From Hyphomicrobium sp. (lineage in GTDB: Bacteria > Pseudomonadota > Alphaproteobacteria > Rhizobiales > Hyphomicrobiaceae): a stretch of 64,000 nucleotides of DNA. The stretch covers positions 162,408 to 226,407 of the forward strand of contig JALHMJ010000004.1 in assembly GCA_022844105.1 (NCBI GenBank), written 5' to 3'. The notes beneath the pieces are model-generated. The model had not been told where the DNA came from, made no database searches, and saw only the letters and a program-made list of their open reading frames with translations. The position numbers and the translations under genes were made by a program. Positions 1 to 8,394 of the stretch are shown piece by piece (positions within the stretch are counted from its first letter, which is position 1; each line of letters starts with the position of its first letter).

Positions 1-31
1 AGATAGCGAGCGTGAGATAGTTCGCATCACA

Positions 32-292
32 GTGCCGATTAGTAGAATAGACCTCGACTCCGTCGAAGTCATAACTATCGTACTGGTGGCTCCATACGGA
101 AAATGTTTGGCGCAAAAACTCTGGAACTATTCGATTGGCCAAATTGACGAGTGCCTGAAAAAAGCAAAGGTCTACGATAAAAACATGGATTGGCCTGATT
201 GGCTCAGAGTTATGACGGCATGTCTGCAGACCAACGGAAATGCTACCGCGTCTGATATCGTAAAAGCGCTGTTGGATTGCGTTTGGGCATAG
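32..292 (+). CDS. Hypothetical protein, possibly 5'-truncated by the window edge
   Basis: An 86-codon open frame with a GTG start. The frame stays open to the left edge, so the true start may lie outside the window. The product has no signal peptide or membrane segment and I do not recognise a family. It lies beside mobilisation genes and its base composition is more A+T-rich than the chromosomal genes to the right, so it probably belongs to the same mobile element. It could also be a chance ORF. Confidence 0.35.
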   Translation: MPISRIDLDSVEVITIVLVAPYGKCLAQKLWNYSIGQIDECLKKAKVYDKNMDWPDWLRVMTACLQTNGNATASDIVKALLDCVWA

Positions 293-295
293 CTA

Positions 296-547
296 TTACG
301 GCGAACTCGGCCCTGAGCCATCGGTTGGCAAGCCGATAGCCATAATACGTGACGCTCCGCGCATCGCCATGGATAGGCCAACGACGAAAACGGGAGACGC
401 CGCTACTACCAACGCCACTTCGGTATTGAAGATGCATGTAATCACTGCTCCAGCGCAGGTGATTCTAAGGCCAGTAGCGTCCGAAGCGCTTTTGATATAA
501 CTGTCTGACGCTTTCTTAATTGCGTCTGATAAATTTTTACGATCCAT
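296..547 (-). CDS. Small hypothetical membrane protein of the mobile element
   Basis: An 83-codon ORF. I chose the ATG at 547 because an AAGAAG Shine-Dalgarno-like stretch sits about 4 nt upstream; the longer frame would need a TTG start. The N-terminal 30 residues are charged and helical, followed by a hydrophobic stretch rich in Ala, Val and Ile that could be one or two membrane segments (about residues 28-65). It lies downstream of the relaxase on the same strand, separated by an A+T-rich spacer at 548-618. No family recognised; it may be an accessory or entry-exclusion-like protein, but that is only a guess from position. Confidence 0.45.
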   Translation of the reverse strand: MDRKNLSDAIKKASDSYIKSASDATGLRITCAGAVITCIFNTEVALVVAASPVFVVGLSMAMRGASRIMAIGLPTDGSGPSSP

Positions 548-618
548 AACTTCTTGCAAATTTTATTTTTCAATCTTTTATTATTGAATTTGCTAAGTCA
601 ATTAAAAATATTCCGAGA

Positions 619-1974
619 CTATCGTTCTTGATCCAAATCCCGTTTTCGTCCGGCGCGCGGCGAGCGCTCTCCCTTGCGCAAGCGCTCGATGCGATCTTCT
701 GTTGATGGCGCAGGGCGAGCTTCTTGCGCGAATGCCCTCGACACTTTTGGTATAGCTTCGGGCTTCGCAATTTGCTTTGCCGCCTGCTGATCGGCGCGCA
801 GTTCCTTGAACAGCGCGGCATGACGATCCCGCACGGCCTTGATCTGCGCTTGCAGGGCTTGACGGTCTTTCATCTGTGCCTCGATCAAGGTCTGGCGCTG
901 TGCGCGGTCGCGGGCGAGTGCTTCGTAGGCTTCGCGCTCGTTCTGCTTTTGGGTTTCGGTGTGTTTGCCGGAAAGACGGCTCCACACGCCTTTCACGCCG
1001 CGATCAAACCGTGAGGCCCGCGCACTAGACTCTTTTGCCCACCTTTGTTCCTGCTTGGATCGTAGCTGCGAGCGCTCGTCCCGATGCTGCTGCACCATAA
1101 CAAGGCGCGATTGGTCGAGCGGACGCAGATCACGCCGTTTCTGTTCTTGAGCCTCTTGGCGCAGGCGCAGAAGATTGGAGCGGAGATCTTTGGCAAGCTG
1201 AGCCTTGCCTGCCTCCACACTGGGGAAAGCGTCGGGTGAGCCAAGGCGCTTTTCGATGTCCTTAGTTTTCTTTCCGGTATAGCGGGCCACGGAGAGCACT
1301 TCGCCTTCCGAAGTGATGGCGACATGGCCGCGCCTGTCGCCCTTGGCCAATGTTATCCCGCGCGCTTTCAGCGCCAGCACAAATGCGGCTTTGGAATCCG
1401 ACACCGCCCAGCATTCCCGCATCACGACTTTAAGGTCGCGGGCATCAACGCCCATGCGCTTGGCTTGCTGCCATTCTTTCAGAGTGAAGTTGCGAGGATC
1501 GGCTTCGCGGCTATTCATAAGCCCGCGCGGCATCTTCCAGCCATTTTCCAGATACAGCTCGCGCGAAAGATCACGCATCTTGTTCTTGAAGAAGGGAAGG
1601 TTTTTAGCCGTCATGGTTTCCGCATCAATTCGGCTCCAGACGGCATGGGCATGGCGGCGGCCTTCCTTCTCGTGAAAGACCACAATTCTTGGCTGGTCTT
1701 TCAACCCATTCTTTTCTTCAATACGCGCGATAGCGTTTTCAAACACATCAACGCCCACGCGCTCTAGTGGCGGCGGATTGAGCGATACGGAAAACAGGAA
1801 CTGCTTGCAGCGCGTGCCTTTGCTGACGGCATAGGCTTCTTTCAGCGCGGCAACGATGTCATCCGAAACAAAGCCCCGGATTTCATGCACTTCCACGTGT
1901 TCATTGTCCTCCATCTTCATCAGATGCAGACCGAGCTGCTTGCCGCCCCCGCGCTGTGATGCTTTGAGGATCAT
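619..1974 (-). CDS. Relaxase / mobilisation nuclease (MobA/VirD2-like)
   Basis: A 451-aa protein whose N-terminal half matches the relaxase/mobilisation nuclease family, which nicks DNA at oriT and stays covalently bound to the transferred strand. Around residues 100-120 the sequence VVFHEKEGRRHAHAVWSR carries the metal-binding histidine cluster of HUH-type relaxases, and the extreme N-terminus (ILKASQRGGGKQLGLHLM) resembles the family's first motif. The C-terminal half, from about residue 270, is highly charged and probably coiled-coil, rich in Arg, Gln and Lys. The gene lies 6 bp downstream of the MobC-like gene on the same strand, the usual mobilisation operon order. The reading frame is intact, so the gene may be functional; no helicase or primase domain is visible. 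Confidence 0.85.
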   Translation of the reverse strand: MILKASQRGGGKQLGLHLMKMEDNEHVEVHEIRGFVSDDIVAALKEAYAVSKGTRCKQFLFSVSLNPPPLERVGVDVFENAIARIEEKNGLKDQPRIVVFHEKEGRRHAHAVWSRIDAETMTAKNLPFFKNKMRDLSRELYLENGWKMPRGLMNSREADPRNFTLKEWQQAKRMGVDARDLKVVMRECWAVSDSKAAFVLALKARGITLAKGDRRGHVAITSEGEVLSVARYTGKKTKDIEKRLGSPDAFPSVEAGKAQLAKDLRSNLLRLRQEAQEQKRRDLRPLDQSRLVMVQQHRDERSQLRSKQEQRWAKESSARASRFDRGVKGVWSRLSGKHTETQKQNEREAYEALARDRAQRQTLIEAQMKDRQALQAQIKAVRDRHAALFKELRADQQAAKQIAKPEAIPKVSRAFAQEARPAPSTEDRIERLRKGERSPRAGRKRDLDQER

Positions 1975-1980
1975 CCGGGC

Positions 1981-2352
1981 CTACCTTTCCGGGATGCCAA
2001 GCGCCTTCATCAGCATGGACTTCATGTCCGCGATATCGTGGCAGGCTTTTATGATGGCAGCTTCTGTATCGGGGCTGAGAGGCATTACGCCCGAAGCGAT
2101 GCCGTAGGCGATCTGATTTAGGGCCGTTGCAGTAGGGCCGAGATTGGCCAACACCTGCGGAATAGCCTTTGCTGACTGACTGCGGCCTATCTTGGTTGGC
2201 TTGTTATTGTCGTTCGCTGGGAAAAGCCGCGCTCGCGCGTAAGCGCTAATTGGCTGGCGACCTGCGCGCAACTCAAGTTCGGCCCGCTGTTCAGACGACA
2301 GGGGCACGGATAGAATCCGACGCCGAGATTGTTTTGGCTGGTGTTCGGGCAT
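1981..2352 (-). CDS. MobC-like relaxosome accessory protein
   Basis: A 123-aa protein directly upstream of the relaxase. The region LSSEQRAELELRAGRQPISAYARARLF looks like the ribbon-helix-helix-type segment of plasmid mobilisation MobC proteins, and the C-terminal half, with a conserved-looking LNQIA segment, fits that family. MobC proteins help the relaxase open oriT. I chose the ATG at 2352 because the protein then starts MPEHQP; an upstream start at 2373 would add seven residues. The start codon sits inside a perfect palindrome (2343-2363), which suggests autoregulation or closeness to oriT. Family assignment is by motif reading only. Confidence 0.7.
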   Translation of the reverse strand: MPEHQPKQSRRRILSVPLSSEQRAELELRAGRQPISAYARARLFPANDNNKPTKIGRSQSAKAIPQVLANLGPTATALNQIAYGIASGVMPLSPDTEAAIIKACHDIADMKSMLMKALGIPER

Positions 2353-2363
2353 GATGCCCGAAC
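2343..2363. promoter_or_regulatory. Perfect 21-bp palindrome over the mobC start codon
   Basis: GTTCGGGCAT-G-ATGCCCGAAC: two 10-nt arms with perfect complementarity around a single central base. It covers the ATG chosen for the MobC-like gene. Relaxosome accessory proteins often bind such sites to autoregulate the mob operon, so this may be an operator; a role near oriT is also possible. Confidence 0.45.
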
Positions 2364-2680
2364 AGTGCCACACTCCCTCGACCCTACTGGGCGAATGTTA
2401 GTAGTATCACTTATAATTGACAGTGTACGGAGTAATGACTATATCTCTGGACTATTATCAACAACCGCAGCTTCAAGCACCGTGTTCCAATGCGTTAGGA
2501 TTTCGAGCAATTGGTTCGATGTAGCTGTGTTTAGGTGCACCACCCTAAACCTCCGGCCGAGAGGCTACAGCGAACACCACGGCCAAGCGTGGCGCGGGGA
2601 GACGGAGTTTTGACGTCCGTGCTTGGTGCAAGTCGGACTTCCGCAATCACGCCAAACTTCCTAGCCCCTCAGCACCGAAA
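2364..2680. other. Intergenic: mob promoter region and element/chromosome junction
   Basis: About 320 bp without a supportable gene. The part at 2395-2470 is clearly A+T-richer than its surroundings and is the likely promoter and possible oriT region of the mobC-relaxase operon. From about 2540 the composition rises to the G+C-rich chromosomal level, so the element boundary probably lies between about 2470 and 2700. No tRNA, integrase or clear direct repeat was seen. Confidence 0.4.
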
Positions 2681-2983
2681 TCATCCAGGCAAGCACAGCC
2701 AGGCGCCCAAGCAGGTTTTGGGTGTCGTCACTTGGCACGCCATCTGCGACGAGCGACACGTCGTTGTGCTTGAGCCGTCTTCGCACTTCATGCTAACAGG
2801 ACCCTTGCCCACGCGGCCCTGCCCATAGATGATGTTGGCAAGACCGTTCTTTGCGAATAGTTCGGCAATATCGTGTGTGACGGCTTCGCCAACCGCTCCC
2901 ACGGTGACGCAGTCGGCGCGGACCGGCGCCGACAGTGCGCAGATCAGCGCGGTGGCGGCCAAACCCAGTTTCAAAGAACGCAT
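2681..2983 (-). CDS. Small exported Cys-containing protein, C-terminus possibly altered
   Basis: A 100-aa product with a clear Sec signal peptide (MRSLKLGLAATALICALSAPVRA, predicted cleavage after Ala-23). The mature part has five cysteines in CVTV, MKCEDG, TTTCRSS, MACQ and KTCLG contexts, suggesting disulfide bonds in the periplasm. Function unknown. The last 15 or so residues read less like the rest of the protein and lie beside the inferred mobile-element junction, so the native 3' end may have been replaced. This last point is inference. Confidence 0.6.
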   Translation of the reverse strand: MRSLKLGLAATALICALSAPVRADCVTVGAVGEAVTHDIAELFAKNGLANIIYGQGRVGKGPVSMKCEDGSSTTTCRSSQMACQVTTPKTCLGAWLCLPG

Positions 2984-3135
2984 TTGCCCCTCCGAGAAGT
3001 CGTCTATCCCGGCTGGAAACTAGTTGAGCCCATGTCCCTCAACAACAGGCTCGACGGCCGGTTCGCTGAATTTACCCGCATCAAACCCGAAAGCGTGCCG
3101 CATCTGCCACGCATCCGGCGCATACCACACCATCA

Positions 3136-3867
3136 TCATGGTGCAATCGACCGCGGCGGCCCGGTCCGCCCGTGCCGAATGGCGGCGACAAGCAAGATGA
3201 AGAGCAGCAATGCGTTCAGCATATGCCACAGAGCGTGCGTGCCCCGCGCCCGTCCGAGCGCCGATGTCACGCTGCAAAACTCAAAGTCGACCGTCCTCAA
3301 GGTCAGCGAAACCGCAAAGATCGCGCCCGCCGTCACAATCAGCGAGCCGGCTTCGTGGCGACGGATCACGAGCGCAAACCCGACCAGAAGCAACGCGGCC
3401 AGTGCCGGTACGTAGCCGAGCGAGCCGTTGAAGCACGGCCGCCCTGCTGCCGCTGTGATCGGCAGAAGCGCTGGATCGCAGGGGATCGCGCCCCCGACGC
3501 GCATCGCGGCGACAAACAACCCGAGCGCGACAGCAACACCAACGAACGACACGCCAAGAAAACGCCGCAACGCATAGGCAAGATACGCGATCATGAAAAT
3601 GCCGATCGGCGCGGTGTCGGCCACCGACGCCCATCGCGTTGCTGTGGTGTGAAACAGGAAGCTGCCGACGCCGATAATGAACACGATGACAATAAGGGCC
3701 CACTCGACCCGCCGTGTTGCCGCGTCCGCGGTTCGAGACAGATAAACGGCGGCAGCGGCGGCAGCGATCAGGAACGCAACATTGGACATCGCGTTGAAAG
3801 GTTCGGCCCAGAATTGAGGCTCACCGGCCCGCTCGCAATACGCGAATATTTTCTCGGTCCAGTCCAT
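3136..3867 (-). CDS. Ceramidase-like integral membrane hydrolase (CREST superfamily)
   Basis: A 243-aa polytopic membrane protein with about seven hydrophobic segments. It starts MDWTEKIFAYCERAG, then has WAEPFNAMSN, GVGSFLFHTTATRW with a following Asp-Thr-Ala-Pro, and near the C-terminus HALWHMLNALLLF. These Ser, His, Asp and paired C-terminal His positions are the pattern of the alkaline ceramidase/CREST family, zinc-dependent hydrolases that release fatty acid from ceramide-type lipids. In bacteria the substrate is unknown; a sphingolipid, ornithine lipid or other amide-linked lipid would be plausible. It is monocistronic and diverges from the small exported protein at 3997. Confidence 0.8.
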   Translation of the reverse strand: MDWTEKIFAYCERAGEPQFWAEPFNAMSNVAFLIAAAAAAVYLSRTADAATRRVEWALIVIVFIIGVGSFLFHTTATRWASVADTAPIGIFMIAYLAYALRRFLGVSFVGVAVALGLFVAAMRVGGAIPCDPALLPITAAAGRPCFNGSLGYVPALAALLLVGFALVIRRHEAGSLIVTAGAIFAVSLTLRTVDFEFCSVTSALGRARGTHALWHMLNALLLFILLVAAIRHGRTGPPRSIAP

Positions 3868-3996
3868 GTCGATCCTGGGCTCGGCCCCGTTGCAAATTCA
3901 TCGGTATCGCGACGTTGCATACCTGCGAATAGAAAATTGAGCCCGCCGTCGATATTATCTCAGCATCGCGACAGCTGCGACCCAGAGAGGTGTCTT

Positions 3997-4281
3997 ATGA
4001 AGTCGAACATTTTCGCCGTAGCGGTTCTGTTCGCTGTCCCCGTTCCGCTTGCCGCTCAGGACAGCGCCGTTACGCCTCGCCAAGTCCGCGAAGGAAAAGT
4101 GACAGCCTGCAGCTCGTACGGTCACAAGTGCTACACGGCCAAGCTTGTGCGCTCTCCCGTCGGATGGAAAATGCGTTTGAATGGCGGCACGCTGATTGAT
4201 TGCAGCGTGACATGCCAGGACACGCTGCGGATTGAGACGGTCGATTTTTGGCAAGATCAACGCGAACGCGGAACGGATTGA
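3997..4281 (+). CDS. Small exported protein, unknown function
   Basis: A 94-aa product with a signal peptide (MKSNIFAVAVLFAVPVPLAAQ) and a mature domain of about 73 residues with four cysteines (TACSS, HKCYT, IDCSV, VTCQD), probably two disulfides. The ATG at 3997 was chosen because it begins the signal peptide; a much longer open frame upstream is only the antisense of the ceramidase-like gene. It converges with the thioredoxin-like gene at 4290, 8 bp apart. Similar short secreted proteins are common in Hyphomicrobiales; no function is assigned. Confidence 0.7.
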   Translation: MKSNIFAVAVLFAVPVPLAAQDSAVTPRQVREGKVTACSSYGHKCYTAKLVRSPVGWKMRLNGGTLIDCSVTCQDTLRIETVDFWQDQRERGTD

Positions 4282-4289
4282 TCAGCGCT

Positions 4290-4802
4290 TCAGTTGGCGG
4301 CTCTCTGATCCGGCGGAGCATCCGCCTTTTGCGCCGACGTCCCGGCTTTGCGCATCAGTGCCAGAACTTCATCCGGATTTTCGATGTCGAGGGTGTGCGG
4401 ATGTTGAGGATCGGAGGTACCGACGAGGTCGCTGCGAACTTCACCGTCCGGTGTCATGAAGATCGTGCGGGGAACATAGGTCCCATCCGGTGCAAAAGCG
4501 CCATTCGCCGTCTTGTCCGCATCCGCATCGACAAGGATCATCACGACATCCTTTGACGCTGCCACCACGCGCTCGTCCTTGAACACCGACCGGAATTTCG
4601 CGCACGCGGTGCACCAGGGCGCGTGGAAAACCATCATGACGGTTTTGCCGGTTTTGGTCGCCTCGGGAATGCCGGTCTTGAGGCCGTGCCATGTGACGGC
4701 CGGTGCATTCCAGTTTTCCGAGCCAGGCGCCGTGGCCCGCGCTGGTCCCGTGGCGACCGCCAGACAAGCCGCGGCGACAACAATGGCAGACGACAAACGC
4801 AT
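4290..4802 (-). CDS. Periplasmic thioredoxin-fold protein (WCTAC)
   Basis: A 170-aa protein with an N-terminal signal peptide (MRLSSAIVVAAACLAVATGPARA) and a thioredoxin-like domain. The active site is WCTAC at about residue 63, a CxxC variant; the following FRSVFKDERVVAA and the later YVPRTIFMTPDGEV, with its cis-Pro loop, match thioredoxin-like proteins of the DsbD C-terminal type. Its role is probably reduction or isomerisation of disulfides in the periplasm. It is transcribed in the same direction as ftsI but lies downstream of it by about 100 bp, so co-transcription is possible. The acidic Gln/Ala-rich tail (last 20 residues) is variable in such proteins. Confidence 0.8.
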   Translation of the reverse strand: MRLSSAIVVAAACLAVATGPARATAPGSENWNAPAVTWHGLKTGIPEATKTGKTVMMVFHAPWCTACAKFRSVFKDERVVAASKDVVMILVDADADKTANGAFAPDGTYVPRTIFMTPDGEVRSDLVGTSDPQHPHTLDIENPDEVLALMRKAGTSAQKADAPPDQRAAN

Positions 4803-4901
4803 GAGGTTCTCCGCAAAGAATGTAAGACTTTGTGCCGTGTCTACGGCTGCCGATCAACGGGGGATTGCTTGCAACCCGGCGGTTACATCAAGCGTTTGCT
4901 T

Positions 4902-6557
4902 TTACAGCAATTTCGCCGGCACACCAAGCAACGGCGCCACCCGTTCGATGAGCCGAGCGGTGGTCGGGGCCGCATTTCGCCCTGCCGTAATCTCGCCCGC
5001 CGTCACATCTTGACCCTTCGGTTCAAACAGCATCACGAGCGTGAGAAAGGATGGATTTGACGCCGGGAAGGTCGCGAGAAACGACGCCAGAACCGCTTTC
5101 TTGCGATAGCCGCCCGAGACCGCCATTTCGGCCGTCCCGGTCTTGCCGCCGACTTCGAAACCGGCGACGTCCGCACGGCGGCCGGTGCCAACAGGATCGG
5201 TTACGTTGCGACGCATGATGTCGCGCAAAAGCGCACTGGTGCGCGGCGATACCAATCTCCGACCCTTGGCGGGTGGGACTGCCGCGTCGCGGGCAAGAAA
5301 AGTTGGCGCGACCGCCGTGCCGCCATTGACAAGCGCCGCCGCCGCCGCCGCGAACTGGATCGGCGTCACGGCCATGCCGTGTCCAAAGGCCAGCGTGATC
5401 TGCTCGATGCGGCCGATCTGCGCCGGCTTCTGCGGTTCTGTCCCGGGCGAGACTTCAGTCCGCATCGGCCCCCACAATCCGAGCTTCTGAAAAAAGGCCT
5501 TCTGCGCCTCAAGCCCCGCAGATAGCGCCAATTGTCCCGCGCCCACGTTCGAGGAATGAACAAACACCTCACCCACCGTCATCGGCCGACCGAGCGGATG
5601 CAAATCCTCGATCGTGAACCGCCCCGCCTTCAGCGGCTGCGTCGTATCGACCATGCTCTCCAGAGATTTGCCGCCCTCCAGCGCGAGAGCGACGGTGACC
5701 AGTTTCACGATCGAGCCGAGTTCGTAGGTGCCCGCCACCACCTTGTCGATGCGCGCCGGGTCCAGAGCCTCCTCGGCGATCGCGGGATCGACGCCCGGCC
5801 GTGAAACGGAGGCCACCACTTCGCCGGTTCGCACATCGAGCACGAGACCGGCAGCGCCCGCCGCTTCGTAGCGGGTCATTGCGCCAGCCAGTTCTTCATC
5901 GAGCGCGTGCATGACGGCGACGTCGAGTGACAGCCGAACCGGCGCCCGCGCCGACAGCCGTGCGCCGAACGCCGCCTCCGACGCACCGATTTCATCGATA
6001 TATCGCTCGACCCCAGCCACGCCGCGGTTGTCGATGTCCACCCGACCGAGGATATGTCCTCCAAGCCGTCCGGCCGGATAGGTCCGCCGGATTTCATCGA
6101 CGAATAGCAACCCTGGAATGCCGAGATTGTGCACCCGTTGCGCCATGCCGGGGCTGAGCCCGCGCCGAACCCACACGAACCGCCGCGTGCGGTCGGCGAG
6201 GTTGCGCCTCAGTTCGCGCACGTTCAAACCTGGAAACAGCGTCGCCAGCTGCTCAGCCGCCTCATCGGCGTCTTGGATCATAAGCGGATCGGCGTAAAGC
6301 GACGGCATCTGCACATCGGTCGCCAGCAGCCGGCCATTGCGATCAACGATGTCCGGTCTGGCCAGCGTGCCGGATGGCGTCGACATCATCGATACTCGGA
6401 TCGTCGACGCGCCCTCGTGGCGCAGCGCCAGATTGATGAGCTGACCTGCCACGGCAACGAACATGAGCGTGACGCCAAAAGCCAGCACGCGCGAACGAGA
6501 CCGCGGCGAAGCCGCAGCGGTGATCACCGGCTCAGTCACTCTGGCGGCAGCAGACAT
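4902..6557 (-). CDS. ftsI: Septal peptidoglycan transpeptidase FtsI (PBP3)
   Basis: A 551-aa class B penicillin-binding protein that cross-links septal peptidoglycan during division. One N-terminal membrane anchor (about residues 22-45), then the PBP dimerisation domain and the transpeptidase domain with SIVK near residue 280 (active-site Ser in YELGSIVKLVT), SSN (HSSNVGAG) and KTGT near 470. I took the ATG at 6557 rather than the upstream start at 6731 because the latter runs through ftsL. It is the last gene of mraZ-rsmH-ftsL-ftsI and is separated from ftsL by 7 bp. The murE gene that usually follows is absent here. Confidence 0.95.
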   Translation of the reverse strand: MSAAARVTEPVITAAASPRSRSRVLAFGVTLMFVAVAGQLINLALRHEGASTIRVSMMSTPSGTLARPDIVDRNGRLLATDVQMPSLYADPLMIQDADEAAEQLATLFPGLNVRELRRNLADRTRRFVWVRRGLSPGMAQRVHNLGIPGLLFVDEIRRTYPAGRLGGHILGRVDIDNRGVAGVERYIDEIGASEAAFGARLSARAPVRLSLDVAVMHALDEELAGAMTRYEAAGAAGLVLDVRTGEVVASVSRPGVDPAIAEEALDPARIDKVVAGTYELGSIVKLVTVALALEGGKSLESMVDTTQPLKAGRFTIEDLHPLGRPMTVGEVFVHSSNVGAGQLALSAGLEAQKAFFQKLGLWGPMRTEVSPGTEPQKPAQIGRIEQITLAFGHGMAVTPIQFAAAAAALVNGGTAVAPTFLARDAAVPPAKGRRLVSPRTSALLRDIMRRNVTDPVGTGRRADVAGFEVGGKTGTAEMAVSGGYRKKAVLASFLATFPASNPSFLTLVMLFEPKGQDVTAGEITAGRNAAPTTARLIERVAPLLGVPAKLL

Positions 6558-6564
6558 GTTCCGC

Positions 6565-6861
6565 TCACTGCCCCGTCGAACTGGTGGTGATGCCGTGGGC
6601 GGCAACGCCCGCGCCGGGAATGAGATGACGGGCCGCCAGCGGTTCCAGACCAAGCCCGCGCGCCAGCGGCTCGATCCGCTCCGGTCGGGCAAGATGCGCG
6701 CGCTCGGCCCGCAACACGGCGATATCGGCACGCGCGCGTTCCGCTTCTCGCTCTCGCGATTGCAGCCGGCTCTCGATCATCCGCGTGTCGTAGTTAAGCC
6801 CATAGAGCAGAAAGGCGCTCGCCAGCGCCAACAACAAGGCCGCGATGTTCACAATGCGCAT
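6565..6861 (-). CDS. ftsL: Cell division protein FtsL
   Basis: A 98-aa bitopic protein: short cytoplasmic start (MRIVN), one transmembrane helix (IAALLLALASAFLLYGL), then a periplasmic coiled coil (residues about 28-70) rich in Arg and Glu. FtsL forms the FtsQLB complex that activates FtsWI. Identification rests mainly on its size, topology and position between rsmH and ftsI, since FtsL diverges fast. The start at 6861 puts the membrane segment at the N-terminus as expected; the longer frame overlaps rsmH. Confidence 0.85.
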   Translation of the reverse strand: MRIVNIAALLLALASAFLLYGLNYDTRMIESRLQSREREAERARADIAVLRAERAHLARPERIEPLARGLGLEPLAARHLIPGAGVAAHGITTSSTGQ

Positions 6862-6922
6862 GGCGACACTCCGGTTCGATCCGGCGGTTCGGCAAATCCA
6901 CGTTGTGCTCGGGCCTGATCTT

Positions 6923-7915
6923 TCAGCCGCTACCGGAAACAGTGGACCACGCCGGGGCCTCCGTCCGGATGGCGGCCCTGAGCCGTGCCGAGCGGGCACG
7001 CGGGTTCACATCCAATTCACCTTTCTGAGGTGTTAACGGGCGCGAGTTAACAATCCGAAAACTCGGGGGCGAAACTTGTATGTTTTTCTGCGGTAGATAG
7101 CGGGAACCTTGATCGGCCTTGCCGGCCCGCTCGGCCATGAAACGCTTGACGATTCTGTCTTCCAGACTGTGGAATGACACGACCACCAGTCGTCCGCCGG
7201 GAACGAGAATTTTTTCCGCTGCGCCCAGCGCGCGCTCCAGTTCGCCCAACTCGTCGTTGATGAAAATCCTGAGTGCCTGAAAGGTTCGTGTCGCGGGATG
7301 CCGACCGTCTTCTTTGCGGCCGTGGAACACACGCAGCACCAGATCAGCCAGATTTTTTGTGCGCATCAACGGCGCTGCGTTGCGCTGTTTGACGATCGCC
7401 CGTGCGATCGCCCGCGAGCGCCGTTCTTCGCCGAATTGATAGATAATGTCGGCGATCTGCTCTTCGTCAAACCCGTTGACGACATCCGCCGCGCTCGGAC
7501 CTTCTCGTGACATGCGCATATCGAGCGGCCCGTCGTTCTGAAATGAAAAGCCCCGCTCCGCTTCATCGATCTGCATCGACGAGACGCCGACATCGAGAAC
7601 GACGCCATCGACCCCAGCAAGTCCGATGTCGGCAATCACCGCCTGCATTTCGCCGAACGCACGATGCATCAGCGTCAGCCGCGGCGCGAATTCATCGACA
7701 AGCGCGGCCCCAGCGTCAATGGCCGTCGGATCGCGATCAAACGCGATCACGCGGCAGTCGGCAGCCGTCAGGATGGCGCGCGTGTAGCCGCCCGCACCGA
7801 ATGTTCCGTCAATGTAGGTTTCGTTGGGCTTTGGCAGCAGCGCGTCCAGCACATCCGGCAGCATCACGGGGATATGTCGCGGTCCATCCGGCATCGAACC
7901 GGAGCCCGCACTCAT
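6923..7915 (-). CDS. rsmH: 16S rRNA (cytosine(1402)-N(4))-methyltransferase RsmH
   Basis: A 330-aa methyltransferase (MraW) that modifies C1402 in the decoding centre of 16S rRNA. The N-terminus HIPVMLPDVLDALLPKPNETYIDGTFGAGGYTRAIL contains the SAM-binding motif I, and DVGVSSMQID, the DMRMS segment and the VVSFHSLEDRIVKRF segment are family signatures. Its ATG overlaps the mraZ stop by 4 nt (ATGA), so the two are translationally coupled. Length is typical for the family. Confidence 0.97.
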   Translation of the reverse strand: MSAGSGSMPDGPRHIPVMLPDVLDALLPKPNETYIDGTFGAGGYTRAILTAADCRVIAFDRDPTAIDAGAALVDEFAPRLTLMHRAFGEMQAVIADIGLAGVDGVVLDVGVSSMQIDEAERGFSFQNDGPLDMRMSREGPSAADVVNGFDEEQIADIIYQFGEERRSRAIARAIVKQRNAAPLMRTKNLADLVLRVFHGRKEDGRHPATRTFQALRIFINDELGELERALGAAEKILVPGGRLVVVSFHSLEDRIVKRFMAERAGKADQGSRYLPQKNIQVSPPSFRIVNSRPLTPQKGELDVNPRARSARLRAAIRTEAPAWSTVSGSG

Positions 7916-8394
7916 GCCCCGTCTCCTTCGCTGCCGTCGCTTCGCGCGGCGCGTCCAAGAAGCTTGCGATGCTCTTGCACCTTTTCGCGGGCCGCTCGGC
8001 GGCGTTCGTCAAACCGCTCGGGTGCCCACATCTGGAATTTCTCACCAAGCCCAACGAAAGTGACTTCGGACTGAAGGCCGGCATGGGTGCGAAGCGGCTG
8101 AGGAAGGACGATGCGCCCGTCGCCGTCGATCGCGAGGACCTGAACGTCACCGTAGAGCGCGACAGAGAGTTCGTCACGCTCGTCCGAATAATCCGGCAGG
8201 CCTGCGAGAAGCCCATCGATCTTCTGCGCAAGTCTCTCGCCGCCTGCATCGAGTGCCGGAGCATCAAGCGAAGGGTAGCAGTAGATCCCGCCACCGTATC
8301 CGTCGCGTTCGAGCACCGCACGGAAGGGTGCTGGGATTGAAACCCGCCCTTTGGCGTCGATCTTATTTGTGAATGTCGAGACAAAGCGGTCCAT
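7912..8394 (-). CDS. mraZ: Division/cell-wall cluster transcriptional regulator MraZ
   Basis: A 160-aa protein with two SpoVT/AbrB-like MraZ repeats: FTNKIDAKGRVSIPAPFR (residues 8-25) and LAIDGDGRIVLPQPLR (about 88-103). MraZ represses its own dcw operon by binding several TGGGN repeats spaced 5 bp apart. Such an array is visible 180-240 bp upstream (8575-8630). First gene of the mraZ-rsmH-ftsL-ftsI operon. The acidic C-terminal tail (GSEGDGA) overlaps the rsmH start. Confidence 0.95.
   Translation of the reverse strand: MDRFVSTFTNKIDAKGRVSIPAPFRAVLERDGYGGGIYCYPSLDAPALDAGGERLAQKIDGLLAGLPDYSDERDELSVALYGDVQVLAIDGDGRIVLPQPLRTHAGLQSEVTFVGLGEKFQMWAPERFDERRRAAREKVQEHRKLLGRAARSDGSEGDGA

Noticed and set aside
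3172..3996. Long plus-strand frame in front of the 94-aa exported protein
   Set aside because: It is antisense to the ceramidase-like gene and is very rich in Arg, Gln and Asp; only the part from 3997 begins with a signal peptide.
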